From Myxococcus xanthus (GTDB taxonomy: Bacteria; Myxococcota; Myxococcia; Myxococcales; Myxococcaceae): 64,000 nucleotides of DNA. The translations under genes and the position numbers were made by a program. The stretch covers positions 1-64,000 of the forward strand of contig NZ_JABFNS010000024.1 of the NCBI RefSeq assembly GCF_013116825.1, given 5' to 3'. Positions 8,698 through 17,588 of the stretch are shown here, one piece after another. Every line of letters begins with the position of its first letter. Position 1 is the stretch's first letter. The notes beneath the pieces are model-generated. The model was not told the DNA's origin. It ran no database searches and saw only the letters and a program-made list of their open reading frames with translations.

Positions 8698-8937
8698 GGC
8701 CGCGCGAACATAGTGCGCGTCCGCTGCCTTCCGCCTCCAAGAAGCGGCTGCCTGGCGTGGGGAAGGGGCGCCCGGCCGCCCGGCTTCCAGCCCGGTGTGG
8801 AATGGCGGTCAGAGGCGGGGCGGCCCCTCGCCACGGGGCTTGCCCTGGGCGCGGAGGGCGCGATGCTTCGAGGTCCGAGGGGGAGAGGGAATGACACATG
8901 AGGCGTCCAGAGGCCGGGCGCCGGGGAGGCAAGGCGT

Positions 8938-9951
8938 TTGGCGACGGTGTCCCTGGAGGACGTGCGCAAGGTGTACCGGGGCGGCGTGGCCGCGGTGAAG
9001 GGCGTGAGCCTGGACATCGCGGACGGCGAGTTCATCTCGCTGGTGGGCCCGTCGGGCTGCGGCAAGTCCACGACGCTGAACCTCATCGCCGGGCTGGAGG
9101 AGACGTCGGGTGGCACGCTGCGCATCGATGGCGCGGTGGTGAACGACATGTCACCGCGGGAGCGGGACGTCGCCATGGTGTTCCAGAGCTACGCGCTCTA
9201 CCCGCACCTGGACGTGGCGCGGAACCTCGCCTTCCCGCTGAAGGTGGCGGGGATGGCGAAGGCGGACATCGACGCGCGCGTGCGCGAGGTGGCCTCGCTG
9301 CTGGGGCTGGAGGGCCTGCTGTCGCGCAAGCCGAAGGAGCTGTCGGGAGGCCAGCGGCAGCGCGTGGCATTGGGGCGCGCCCTGGTCCGCCGTCCCAAGG
9401 TGTTTCTCTTCGACGAGCCGCTGTCCAACCTGGACGCGGCGTTGCGCACGCAGATGCGGGGGGAAATCAAGAAGCTGCACGAGCAGCTCAAGGCCACCTT
9501 CGTCTACGTCACCCACGACCAGGCGGAGGCGATGACGCTGTCGGACCGCGTGGTGGTCATGAACCAGGGTGAGGTGCAGCAGGTGGCTCCACCGCGCGAG
9601 CTGTACGACGCGCCGGCGAACCTGTTCGTGGCGGGCTTCTTCGGCGCGCCACGCATCAACCTGGTGAGGCCCCGGACGCTGGGGCTGCCGGACGCGGACG
9701 TGGTGTTGGGGCTGCGCCCCGAGCACCTGGAGGTGGGGCAGGGCACGCCGCCCCCAGGCGCGCTGGAGGGCCGCGTGTACCTGGTGGAGCTCATGGGCGC
9801 GGAGAGCTGGGTGACAGTGGACGTGGCCGGGGAGCGCATGGTGGCGCGCGCCGCCGGGGACTTCCGTGTGCCCACGGGCGCTCCGGTGTGGCTGCGGTAT
9901 GACGCGGCGAAGCTGCGGCGCTTCGACGCGAAGTCGGGCCGGGCCCTGTAG
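8938..9951 (+). CDS. MalK/UgpC-type ABC transporter ATP-binding protein
   Basis: 337 residues, starting at a TTG (8938) with a GGAGGC ribosome-binding site 7 bases upstream. No ATG start in frame precedes the first conserved strand. Motifs are complete: Walker A GPSGCGKST, Q-loop in 'MVFQSYALYPHL', signature LSGGQRQR, Walker B 'VFLFDEPLSNLDA' and H-loop 'VYVTHDQAEAM'. A C-terminal regulatory TOBE-type region follows residue 235 ('GLRPEHLEV'). This subfamily energises sugar or glycerol-phosphate importers and is often shared between several permeases. No permease or binding protein is adjacent, so it is an orphan here and may serve transporters encoded elsewhere. It ends 6 bases from the convergent small gene. 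Confidence 0.8.
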   Translation: MATVSLEDVRKVYRGGVAAVKGVSLDIADGEFISLVGPSGCGKSTTLNLIAGLEETSGGTLRIDGAVVNDMSPRERDVAMVFQSYALYPHLDVARNLAFPLKVAGMAKADIDARVREVASLLGLEGLLSRKPKELSGGQRQRVALGRALVRRPKVFLFDEPLSNLDAALRTQMRGEIKKLHEQLKATFVYVTHDQAEAMTLSDRVVVMNQGEVQQVAPPRELYDAPANLFVAGFFGAPRINLVRPRTLGLPDADVVLGLRPEHLEVGQGTPPPGALEGRVYLVELMGAESWVTVDVAGERMVARAAGDFRVPTGAPVWLRYDAAKLRRFDAKSGRAL

Positions 9952-9957
9952 CGGGCC

Positions 9958-10155
9958 TCAGGCGTAGACCTGTTCTCCCTCCAGGCTCATGTCGAGCCGG
10001 CGGTTGAGTTGGTCCAGCCGCTCATATCGCTCGCGCAGCAGGTCGCGATGGGCGCGCGGGTCCGCATGGGCCATCTCTTCCAAGAGCACGCGCAGCGCTG
10101 TGTCCAGCGCTTGCTTCACGTCGCGCGCCTCCACGGCGGACAGTTCCAGCAACAT
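9958..10155 (-). CDS. Small helical protein of unknown function
   Basis: 65 residues (MLLELSAVEARDVKQALDTA...). The ATG at 10155 has an excellent AGGAGGT ribosome-binding site, which decides the start. The sequence is highly charged and predicted to be two amphipathic helices ('LRVLLEEMAHADPRAH', then 'ERYERLDQLNRRLD'). No membrane segment or signal is present. I do not recognise a named family. Small proteins of this kind often sit beside PRC-barrel or DUF2171 genes such as the divergent one at 10429, possibly in stress responses; that link is inference. Confidence 0.65.
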   Translation of the reverse strand: MLLELSAVEARDVKQALDTALRVLLEEMAHADPRAHRDLLRERYERLDQLNRRLDMSLEGEQVYA

Positions 10156-10428
10156 GGTGCACCTCCTGCCTGGAACGTTAGGCACGCACCTGCCCATGTG
10201 GTCCCGATGCCTGCCCGGAGTTCGCCAGGGCTGGCGGCCTGGCGCCTCGCGCTCTCCTGGCAGGACATGCGGCTCGGCGGCCCCCGCGTTCGCGCGGCGG
10301 TGGAGCGGCGGGCCGTCGTCGCGAGCGCTCCACCGTGTGCGCCGTCGCAGGTGCGTCCCGTCACGCCCGCTCGCACTGTTGTCTGGGAGTCCCGGACGGG
10401 CCGGGCACCCGAGCGCGAGGAGGCCGGA

Positions 10429-10734
10429 ATGATTCGGACAGATGACGTACACGAAGGCATGACCGTGCGGACGGCGACGGGCCGTGTCATCGGGCGCGTG
10501 GCGGGCATCGGAGACACGCACTTCGAACTGGAGCAGGGGCTGGTGCCCATTCCCCGGCGCGACTACCTGGTGGAGTTCTCCGACGTGGACTTCATCCGCG
10601 GCCATGACGTCTACCTCGTCAACGCGGACCACCCACTCCTCACGCTGGAGGTGGATGACGACGGCGGCGCGCTCCCACCTCGCCATTCCAACGGACTGGA
10701 GCGCGAGCCCGTGAATATCGACGTGGAGTCTTGA
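10429..10734 (+). CDS. DUF2171-like / PRC-barrel-like small protein
   Basis: 101 residues, with a GAGGAGG ribosome-binding site before the ATG at 10429. The N-terminal half reads 'MIRTDDVHEGMTVRTATGRVIGRVAGIGDTHFELE' (given here in parts: DVHEGMTV, GRVIGRVAGIG, HFELEQG), then 'IPRRDYLVEFSDVDFI'. This is the beta-barrel pattern of DUF2171/PRC-barrel proteins, which occur in stress and storage-phase proteins of soil bacteria. The tail is acidic. The 273-base gap to the divergent gene at 10155 holds no other gene I can support and presumably carries both promoters. Confidence 0.6.
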   Translation: MIRTDDVHEGMTVRTATGRVIGRVAGIGDTHFELEQGLVPIPRRDYLVEFSDVDFIRGHDVYLVNADHPLLTLEVDDDGGALPPRHSNGLEREPVNIDVES

Positions 10735-10912
10735 GCCGCGAGAAAACGAGTGACGCAAGGCGTTGCACGCTCGCTCTGGCCCGCTCTGGAAGGGTCGCCG
10801 GACAAGCCCTGAGTGCCGGGTAAGCGTCGGGAATCACTCAGGTTGGGCCGCCCTGGAATGTCAGACGGTCAGTCTAGACATGACTGCTTCGACGGGCATT
10901 CCAGGTGGGGTC

Positions 10913-12073
10913 ATGCAACGGTTTTCGGCATCATGTGTCACGGTCATTCTCTTCGCTTTCGCGTTCGCATGCAGCGCGGGTCCGCGCGCGGAGGACGGGG
11001 GAAACAACGGGGCGGCGGAGCAGGGGCTGTTCTTGTCCACACCCCGCAAGCTCCTGCCCTTCGTGGTGATGGAGGGTGGGCGTGTGCTGGCCTCGGGCGG
11101 GCATGACGGGAGCCGAACGCTGGGGAGCTGCGAGGTGTTCGAGCCGGAGACGGGCCGGTGGCGTGAGACGGGGGCCCTGCACACGCGCCGACGCAACCAC
11201 GCCGCGGTGCGGCTGGCGGACGGCCGAGTGCTGGTGATGGGCGGCTCCAACGGCGTGGCGATGGGCGCGCTCGCGGACGCGGAGGTGTATGCGCCGGCCA
11301 CCGGGACGTGGACGGAGGTTCGCCCCATGGGCGTGGCGCGCAATGACCCGGCCGCGGTGCTGCTGGCGGATGGGCGCGTGCTGGTGGCGGGCGGGACGGA
11401 TGTGGACCAGCGGCCGTTGCGCTCGGCGGAGCTGTTCGATCCTGCGACGGGGATGTGGAGCGCCGCGTCGCCTCCGGGCTTCTCACGGGGTGGGGCCCAG
11501 ACGGCGGTGGTGCTGGCCAACGGCAAGGCCCTGTTCGTGAGTGGCCTGCAGGCGGAGCTGTATGACCCGGTGACGGGACTCTGGGAGAAGGCGGGACTCC
11601 CCGGTGGGGCGGCGGGCACGCACCGGCTGGCGCACTCGGTGACGTTGCTGCCGGATGGGCGCGTGTTGGTGGTGGGGGGAACCACGGCACGCGCGGCGGC
11701 CACGGCGGAGGTGTATTCGCCGGAGACGGGTGTGTGGACCCTGGTGGGCGCGCCCAATGTGCCTCGTGAGCATCATGCGACGGTGGTGCTGCCGGATGGC
11801 GCGGTGCTGATGATGGGCGGCGAGCACTACACGACGGGGGCGCTCGCGTCGGTGGAGCGCTTCGATTTGAAGACGGAGACGTGGTCTTCCGCGCCCGCGC
11901 TGGACGAGCCGCGCGAGAAGCTGGGCGCCCTGGCGCTGGGAGATGGCGCGGTGCTGGTGATGGGCGGCGGCAACGAGGCGGCGGGCATGCTGTCCGAGAG
12001 CGAGCGCTATGTCCCGGATGCTTGTGGCGTGGTGCCGTGTGTTGCGCGGGAGATGGGGGCGCCGAGGCCGTGA
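10913..12073 (+). CDS. Kelch-repeat lipoprotein
   Basis: 386 residues from the ATG at 10913 (upstream AGGTGGGG). The signal peptide ends in a lipobox 'FAFACS', so it is predicted to be a lipoprotein. The mature protein is about six kelch repeats, each with a 'DGRVLVMGGSNG'-like strand, 'AEVYAPATGTWTEV' and a following helix or loop, forming a beta-propeller. Such propellers usually bind other proteins or glycans at the cell surface. Myxobacterial genomes carry many such genes. No enzyme motif is seen. The C-terminus has a pair of cysteines ('DACGVVPC') likely to form a disulfide. Confidence 0.8.
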   Translation: MQRFSASCVTVILFAFAFACSAGPRAEDGGNNGAAEQGLFLSTPRKLLPFVVMEGGRVLASGGHDGSRTLGSCEVFEPETGRWRETGALHTRRRNHAAVRLADGRVLVMGGSNGVAMGALADAEVYAPATGTWTEVRPMGVARNDPAAVLLADGRVLVAGGTDVDQRPLRSAELFDPATGMWSAASPPGFSRGGAQTAVVLANGKALFVSGLQAELYDPVTGLWEKAGLPGGAAGTHRLAHSVTLLPDGRVLVVGGTTARAAATAEVYSPETGVWTLVGAPNVPREHHATVVLPDGAVLMMGGEHYTTGALASVERFDLKTETWSSAPALDEPREKLGALALGDGAVLVMGGGNEAAGMLSESERYVPDACGVVPCVAREMGAPRP

Positions 12074-12227
12074 TGGAGCTCTCCGTGGCCAGGCAGGTCG
12101 AGTGACGCGCGTCTCGCGGGCCTCGCTGTGTGTGGGTGAGCGCGGCGAGGCTCGAGCTCGCAGGGGGGCGAACGGGCGGGCAGGCGTTGAGGGTGACTCC
12201 ACCGTTAGCGCCGGGTGAGATGCGGGT

Positions 12228-12602
12228 ATGAACCCGTGGAAGGCGTCGCTGGTGGTGTGCGTGTGGCTCGTGGCGTGTGGTGGCCCGGAGGCTCCGCAGC
12301 GCTCCTACGCTGGCTGGTCGGAGCGCGTGGCGGCATCCGCGTGCGCGTATGAGGAACAGTGCGGAACCCTGGCGGTGTCACGCGAGCAGTGCGAGGCGGA
12401 CCGCATCGCGGCCTACGCGGCGGTGGAGGCGGACCTGTCGCGAACCGAAACGGGCGCGAAGGCGGGCTGTGTGCAGTGCATGCGCGTGCGCATCGATGAA
12501 CTCGACGCGGTCACCGCGAGCGGTTGCCTGCAATCCATCGACGAAGCCCGTCTGCTCGCTGTGTGCGGCGTGGATGGCGCGGCCTGTGCGGGCGTGCCCT
12601 GA
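12228..12602 (+). CDS. Small cysteine-rich lipoprotein
   Basis: 124 residues. The signal peptide ends in the lipobox 'WLVACGG', so it is predicted to be a lipoprotein. The mature region holds about nine cysteines at regular spacing (SACAYEEQCG, REQCEADR, AGCVQCMR, SGCLQSI, VCGVDGAACAG), suggesting a disulfide-stabilised helical domain. Similar small Cys-rich lipoproteins are common in myxobacteria and have no assigned function. It stands alone between the kelch gene and the M24-like gene on the same strand. Confidence 0.65.
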   Translation: MNPWKASLVVCVWLVACGGPEAPQRSYAGWSERVAASACAYEEQCGTLAVSREQCEADRIAAYAAVEADLSRTETGAKAGCVQCMRVRIDELDAVTASGCLQSIDEARLLAVCGVDGAACAGVP

Positions 12603-12723
12603 CTCCGGCGATTTCACGGCTGCTCGCTGCGTTCCGGAGTCGCGGGCCTCTCGGGGCGTGAGCCGCTGACGGCGTGTGGACTCCGCGCGCACCGCGTGCC
12701 GGTGCGTGACAGACTGCGCGGCC

Positions 12724-14130
12724 ATGCGCACCCGGACCCTGTTGCTTGCCCCGTTGCTGCTCTCCACTTCCTGCGCCACCGTCTCTCCGAAGGCACAGGC
12801 ACCGGACGCCACCACCGCCGAGGCGAAGTCCCCGGTACCCGAGCGTCCCTTTGGCACCCTGCGCGAGCAGGCGAAGCGCCAGCAGGCGTGGCTGGCCGAG
12901 CGCGTGGAGAAGGCCCTGCCCCAGCTCATGCGTCAGCACGGCGTGGACATGTGGGTCATCCCCATGCGCGAGTACAACGAGGACCCTGTCTTCAAGGCGC
13001 TCGTCTCGCCAACGACGTTCGCCGCGCGCCGCCGGACCATCTACGTCTTCTTCGACCGAGGTCCGGAGCAGGGCGTGGAGCGGCTCGCGCTGGGAGGTGG
13101 CTCGCAGGGAGGCCTCTACACGCCGCGACGCGCGCAGCGGCAGGTGGACGGCGGCGGTGTGAGCCGGCAGGCGGAGCTGTGGGGGCCTGAGCAGTGGCAG
13201 GTGCTCAAGGAGGTGGTGGAGGAGCGCCAGCCCAAGCGCATTGCCCTCAACGTGTCCCGCACCTTCGCGTTCGCGGACGGCCTCAGCCATGGTGAGTACA
13301 AGGGCATGGCGGAGGCGCTCGGGCCGGACTGGGTGAAGCGCTTCACGTCGGTGGACGGGCTGGCGGTGGACTTCATCGCCTGGCGCAGCGCGGACGAGGC
13401 CCGCTTCTACGAGGAGCAGACGAAGCTCGCGTGGAACATCATCGAGACGGCCTTCTCCAACCAGGTCATCACCCCGGGCGTCACCACCACCCGTGACGTG
13501 GAGTGGTGGATGCGCCAGCGCCTGGCGGACCTGGGCCTGGAGACGTGGTTCCATCCCTCGGTGGACATCCAGCGGCAGGGCGTCACGGAGCAGGAGCTGG
13601 GCGACGACCCCATCATCCAGCGCGGAGACGTACTGCACTGCGACTACGGCGTCACCGCGCTGGGCCTCAACACGGACACCCAGCACATGGGCTACGTGCT
13701 GCGCGAGGGCGAGCAGGACGTCCCCGCAGGGCTGAAGGCCGCGCTGAAGACGTCCAACCGGCTGCAGGACATCGTCTTCGAGGAGCTGCGTCCCGGCCGC
13801 ACGGGCAACGAAATCCTCCGCGCCTCCCTCGAGCGGATGCGCGCCGAGGGCATCGACGGCACCGTGTACTCGCATCCCATCGGCCTCCACGGCCACGGCG
13901 CTGGCCCCATGGTGGGCCTGTGGGACCGTCAGGAGGGCGTGCCCGGCAATGGAGACCACCGGGTGATTGCGAACCAGTGGTACTCCATCGAGCTGCAGGC
14001 CACGTCCGCGGTGCCGGAGTGGAACGGCCAGCGGGTGCGCTCGGCGCAGGAAGAGGACATCACCATCGACGCCGAGGGCCGCGTGCACTGGGGCTGGAAG
14101 CGCCAGACGGACTTCCATCTGGTGCGCTGA
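12724..14130 (+). CDS. M24-family (Xaa-Pro aminopeptidase-like) lipoprotein
   Basis: 468 residues from the ATG at 12724. The signal peptide ends in a lipobox 'LLLSTSCA', so this is an envelope protein. An N-terminal creatinase-like domain covers about residues 50-230 ('LMRQHGVDMWVIPMREYNEDP'). The pita-bread M24 domain follows, with the expected metal ligands: Asp in 'LHCDYGVT', Asp in 'LNTDTQHMGY', His in 'GLHGHGAGP', Glu in 'YSIELQAT' and Glu in 'QEEDITID'. All five are present, so it is probably an active metallopeptidase acting on proline-containing peptides or a related C-N hydrolase. It is longer than cytoplasmic aminopeptidase P because of the signal and extra loop ('GGGSQGGLYTPRRAQRQ'). 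Confidence 0.8.
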   Translation: MRTRTLLLAPLLLSTSCATVSPKAQAPDATTAEAKSPVPERPFGTLREQAKRQQAWLAERVEKALPQLMRQHGVDMWVIPMREYNEDPVFKALVSPTTFAARRRTIYVFFDRGPEQGVERLALGGGSQGGLYTPRRAQRQVDGGGVSRQAELWGPEQWQVLKEVVEERQPKRIALNVSRTFAFADGLSHGEYKGMAEALGPDWVKRFTSVDGLAVDFIAWRSADEARFYEEQTKLAWNIIETAFSNQVITPGVTTTRDVEWWMRQRLADLGLETWFHPSVDIQRQGVTEQELGDDPIIQRGDVLHCDYGVTALGLNTDTQHMGYVLREGEQDVPAGLKAALKTSNRLQDIVFEELRPGRTGNEILRASLERMRAEGIDGTVYSHPIGLHGHGAGPMVGLWDRQEGVPGNGDHRVIANQWYSIELQATSAVPEWNGQRVRSAQEEDITIDAEGRVHWGWKRQTDFHLVR

Positions 14131-14187
14131 GCACGGCGCCGGGATGCAGGGCGAGCGGCCTCACTCCGGGGCCGCTCGCGGCGAGCC

Positions 14188-15990
14188 CTACTGTGGCCGC
14201 GCGACGGTGAAGCCCGACAAGACCCAGGGGAACGCGTTTGCGTCGAGCAGGAACGTCGACAACGTCTCCCCGGAAATGAGTTGCTTGGGCTCCCAGGCTC
14301 CGGCGCGGCGCCTGCGGTAATAGGTCTTGTTGTCCTGGGGAAGCGGATATTCAGTCCAGGCCAACCAAGGCTCGTTGTCGCGGTCCACGACGAGCCTGAG
14401 CGATGCATGCGTGCTGGTCTGGCTCAGGACTTCGATTGATTCGGGCGTGGACCAGTTGGATGACCAGGAGTGCAGCGCCGCGGATGAGAATCGGATGGTG
14501 CTGACATGGGTCGTGGGGTTGAACTCGCTCCATGCGAGGGCGGCGCGGTTGTTGGGCTGAAACGCAAGCTCGATTCGATCCACGGATGTGTCCGCCGGGA
14601 TGGGGATGGACGAGCCCACGGGAACCCATCTTCCGTTCTCGAACATGCTGACGTGAAGGTGGAGGGAGCCGGTATCAGCGGACGTCTCCAGCCAACTCAC
14701 GAAGACTACGTTGTAGGCGGCGATGGCTGCCCGCCACGAAGGGGTGCGAGGCGCGGGGTTGGCACTGAGCGGCTCTCCCAGGGCAATCCACTCCGTGCCG
14801 TTCCACTCGATGACGCGCACTTCGGTTTCGTTCAGCTCAGGCATCTGTTCCAACGCGATGACGGGACGTCCCTTCCAGTTCAATGCCAGCTTGACCTGGG
14901 TGTACTCAGATTGTGTGTCGTAGGGCGTCCCCAGGCGTCGCCAGGCTGTTCCGTCGTAGCTCACCACGTGAATCTGGTCGAAACCGGTTTCTTCAACCTC
15001 TTCGCGCCAGGTGGCGACGAGGGTCTCTCTCGTCGCGGCAATCTGGAGGTCCAGGGCGCGCCGGGAGCGTGCATCTTCCGCCCGGAGTGGAGGGAGCTGC
15101 TGCCATGCATGACCATCCCACTGCGCGACGGCCGGCTCCGCCGTCTCCGATGCGCTATCGGTGTAGCCGACGACGGGCATTGTTCCGCTAACGCCGCTTC
15201 CCAGCACGAGCGACATGGGGACGACGGAGGAGTCCGTCGGGTCCAGGGGCTCCGTGGCGCGGGCGAAAGGCCAGTAGGTGGCGTTGTGGGTGAGGGAGAA
15301 GGCCGTCAGGCGCGGGTCGAGCAGGTTGCCGGCCCGGTCGGTCAGCGTTCGCTGGAGCAACACCGCATGGAGCGTGGTGGGAGGGCGGACCGGCGATGTC
15401 GGCACCAGCTCGAGGACCGTTCCGTCCTCACTGAGGACCGCTTGATGGGCGACGGAGAACCCGTCCGGGTCGCGCAGTTGGGTGGGCACGGACTGGAGTG
15501 AGCCCGGCAGCAGTGGCTCGGAGAAGACGAACGCCAGCGGCGACGTCGTAGCCGGGTGGCTGAGGCTTGGGCGCCGGGAGACGATGGTGGGGGGCGTGCG
15601 GTCCACCACCACGGAGGCGCTCTCCGCCTCGAAGTTCTGTTCCTCGCCCACGGCTCGTGCCACGAACGAGAAACGGCCCTCGGCATGCGTGGCGCAGTCG
15701 ATGACGTGTTGGTAGGGCGACTCCAGCGTCATGGGCTCCTGCGCGTTCGTGAGGAGCTCCACGCGCTCCGGCGTGCCGCCTTCCACGGAGACGGAGAGCG
15801 TCCACTGTCCTTCCCGGCAGTACTCGGGTCCTTCGGTCCGCACGGTGACGCGCAGCTCGGGAGGTGGCTCCTCTTCGCCAACGGGAGGCGGCTGGACAGG
15901 CTCTGACTTCAGGGTGTCACAGGCGGTGGTTCCCAGTGCCATGTAGAGCAACGGGAGCGCCCAGCGGGCGCGAGTGCGGCGGGGAGTCAT
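14188..15990 (-). CDS. Lipoprotein with Ig-like domains and repeat region
   Basis: 600 residues. The signal peptide ends in lipobox 'LGTTACD'. After a Pro/Glu linker there is an Ig-like domain ('VTVRTEGPEYCREGQWTLSV'), then a bacterial 'VVDRTPPTIVSRRPSLSH' module like the SbsA-type Ig repeats ('FVFSEPLLPGSL', 'LSEDGTVLELVP'). About 330 residues with repeated 'W.G..W..LG.P' and 'D....P..AW.E' blades follow, suggesting a beta-propeller. The same domain order and phrases occur in the gene at 47963-49780, so the two are paralogs. The function is unknown; a surface adhesin or binding role is likely. It lies 65 bases downstream of the caspase gene on the same strand. Confidence 0.7.
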   Translation of the reverse strand: MTPRRTRARWALPLLYMALGTTACDTLKSEPVQPPPVGEEEPPPELRVTVRTEGPEYCREGQWTLSVSVEGGTPERVELLTNAQEPMTLESPYQHVIDCATHAEGRFSFVARAVGEEQNFEAESASVVVDRTPPTIVSRRPSLSHPATTSPLAFVFSEPLLPGSLQSVPTQLRDPDGFSVAHQAVLSEDGTVLELVPTSPVRPPTTLHAVLLQRTLTDRAGNLLDPRLTAFSLTHNATYWPFARATEPLDPTDSSVVPMSLVLGSGVSGTMPVVGYTDSASETAEPAVAQWDGHAWQQLPPLRAEDARSRRALDLQIAATRETLVATWREEVEETGFDQIHVVSYDGTAWRRLGTPYDTQSEYTQVKLALNWKGRPVIALEQMPELNETEVRVIEWNGTEWIALGEPLSANPAPRTPSWRAAIAAYNVVFVSWLETSADTGSLHLHVSMFENGRWVPVGSSIPIPADTSVDRIELAFQPNNRAALAWSEFNPTTHVSTIRFSSAALHSWSSNWSTPESIEVLSQTSTHASLRLVVDRDNEPWLAWTEYPLPQDNKTYYRRRRAGAWEPKQLISGETLSTFLLDANAFPWVLSGFTVARPQ

Positions 15991-16011
15991 GAGGAGCCTC
16001 TCGGGTGGAGT

Positions 16012-16039
16012 TTCGCGTGTCGTGCCTTGGACACGCGAA
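16012..16039 (-). terminator. 10-bp perfect hairpin after the sigma/caspase operon
   Basis: Arms 16012-16021 and 16030-16039 are perfectly complementary (TTCGCGTGTC / GACACGCGAA) with an 8-base loop. The hairpin lies between the caspase gene and the downstream lipoprotein start on the minus strand. There is no U-run, so it may be a pause or processing site rather than a strong intrinsic terminator. Confidence 0.4.
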
Positions 16040-16055
16040 CCCGCGAAGTTGGGAC

Positions 16056-17588
16056 TCAGCGCGCGAAGCTGATTCCCAGACTGCCCCCGAGCGACAGCGC
16101 GGACGCGGTGCCCGCCTCCTCACGGACCCAGGTATGTCCCGCGTTCAAGAGCAGCGACACGCCAAAGGGCCCGTGCACGGGCAGCCATGCGCCTCCCGCC
16201 GCGCCCACGGTGGGTTGCAGGGCGAGCGCTTTCTCTCCATTGCTGGGCTGCCATTGCTGGGACAGGGTGGCGCCCACCTCCACCGCGCCGTGGAGCCGCA
16301 GGCTCCGCCAGACGCGCGCGTCATGGCCCACGCCCAGCCGCAGCGTGTGGTCGTTCTGCCGGAGGTTCCCGGAAGGATGCCGTCCATGTCGCACGTCCAT
16401 GCCTGCGGTCATGACGTTCGCCCAGGCCGCCGCCCACGTGTACTGGAGCGCGGCGGTGCCACCCATCATCGCTCCGAAGGACGGAACGAGCGGCCTGCCG
16501 ACGCTGGGCCCCACGTGTATCCGCAACGCTGACGCCTGCTCGCCCTTGAGCGAGTTGACCTCCAGCCGCTGGGGGCGGAGCTGGGCCCGCGTGAGCTGCG
16601 CGCGCCCGGCGTCGGGCACCTGCACGCGCGCCGTCATCGCGGTGTGCTCGCCGCGAGTGGTGACGATGTAGCCACCCGCGGGAAGGGCGAGCGTGGCTGT
16701 GCCCGCGCCCTTGCGCAGGTTGCCCAGGAAGGGTTCTCCCGCCAGTGTGAAGACGGTCCAGTCCCCGGGCTCGTCGATGGCGAGCGTCAGCAATGACGTG
16801 GCCTGTGCGGGAGAGGAGAGGACGAGGTCCCCCTTCCCCTGGAGGTCGAAGTGGAAGCTGGGGTGCTGCGCGCCCGCGCGGGACATCAGCGAGGACTCCA
16901 CCGTCCGCGCGTAGGAATAGGTGTAGGCCTCCGCGAGCGTGACGCGGCCATCCCCGGACACGTCCGCCGCCCCGCGCAGCGCGGCGACCAGGTGGTGCGT
17001 GAAGACGGAGCCCCCGAGCGCGTCCGACTCCTGCGCGGCCTCATCCGCGGCGGAGGCGGTGATGATGACCCGTCCCGCCAGCTCCGGCCGCTCCACGCTG
17101 ACCAGGACGCCGGGGATGGGCTTCAGCCCCTTGAGCCGCACCGCCTCGCCGGATTGGCACGAGTCCACCACCAGCAGCGCGACGCTCACCGGCGCGCGCT
17201 CGATGAACCGCACCAGCTCATGCAGGGGCAGGTTCGTGCCGGACAGGTGCAGCTCGCCCGCGTCCGCATGGCTGGAGACGTAGACGAAGAGCTGATCTCC
17301 CTTCCGAGCCTGCGCCTGGAGGTGGCGCTCGAAGCGGGACACCGCCTGTCGCACCGTGTCCGCGTCATTTCCCAGGACGAGCACGGCATCCTCGCGCCGC
17401 ACGCCGCCCACCTCGTACAGCACGTCCATCAGGGTGCGCGCGTCACGCTCCGCGTAACGCAGCACCGCGTCCGCGCTGGAGCCCCGGTTGTTGCCCACCG
17501 CCAGGGCGAACCGGCGCGGGCCGCCGTCCGCGACCGCTGCCGTTGGCTGCGCCGCCACCACCGCCGCCAGGAGCAGGGCGAGCGTCAT
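16056..17588 (-). CDS. Exported caspase-family (C14) protease with C-terminal barrel-like region
   Basis: 510 residues from the ATG at 17588, whose ATGA overlaps the stop of the upstream gene. A signal peptide occupies about residues 1-20 (LALLLAAVVAAQPTAAVA). The caspase p20-like domain runs about 26-235: 'RRFALAVGNNRG', His107 in 'FVYVSSHADAG' and Cys144 in 'LLVVDSCQSGEA', so both catalytic residues are conserved. Then 'VIITASAADEAAQES' and an EF-hand-like loop 'DVSGDGRVTLAEAY'. Residues 330-510 look like a membrane beta-barrel: alternating strands such as 'LHGAVEVGATLSQQW' and 'GPFGVSLLLNAGHTWV', ending 'LGGSLGISFAR'. The protein would act outside the cytoplasm. It is the third gene of an ECF sigma/anti-sigma operon, suggesting stress-controlled proteolysis. 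Confidence 0.75.
   Translation of the reverse strand: MTLALLLAAVVAAQPTAAVADGGPRRFALAVGNNRGSSADAVLRYAERDARTLMDVLYEVGGVRREDAVLVLGNDADTVRQAVSRFERHLQAQARKGDQLFVYVSSHADAGELHLSGTNLPLHELVRFIERAPVSVALLVVDSCQSGEAVRLKGLKPIPGVLVSVERPELAGRVIITASAADEAAQESDALGGSVFTHHLVAALRGAADVSGDGRVTLAEAYTYSYARTVESSLMSRAGAQHPSFHFDLQGKGDLVLSSPAQATSLLTLAIDEPGDWTVFTLAGEPFLGNLRKGAGTATLALPAGGYIVTTRGEHTAMTARVQVPDAGRAQLTRAQLRPQRLEVNSLKGEQASALRIHVGPSVGRPLVPSFGAMMGGTAALQYTWAAAWANVMTAGMDVRHGRHPSGNLRQNDHTLRLGVGHDARVWRSLRLHGAVEVGATLSQQWQPSNGEKALALQPTVGAAGGAWLPVHGPFGVSLLLNAGHTWVREEAGTASALSLGGSLGISFAR

Noticed and set aside
10156-10428. Possible gene or RNA between the divergent small genes
   Set aside because: No open frame with a start and ribosome-binding site, and no stable structure that stands out.
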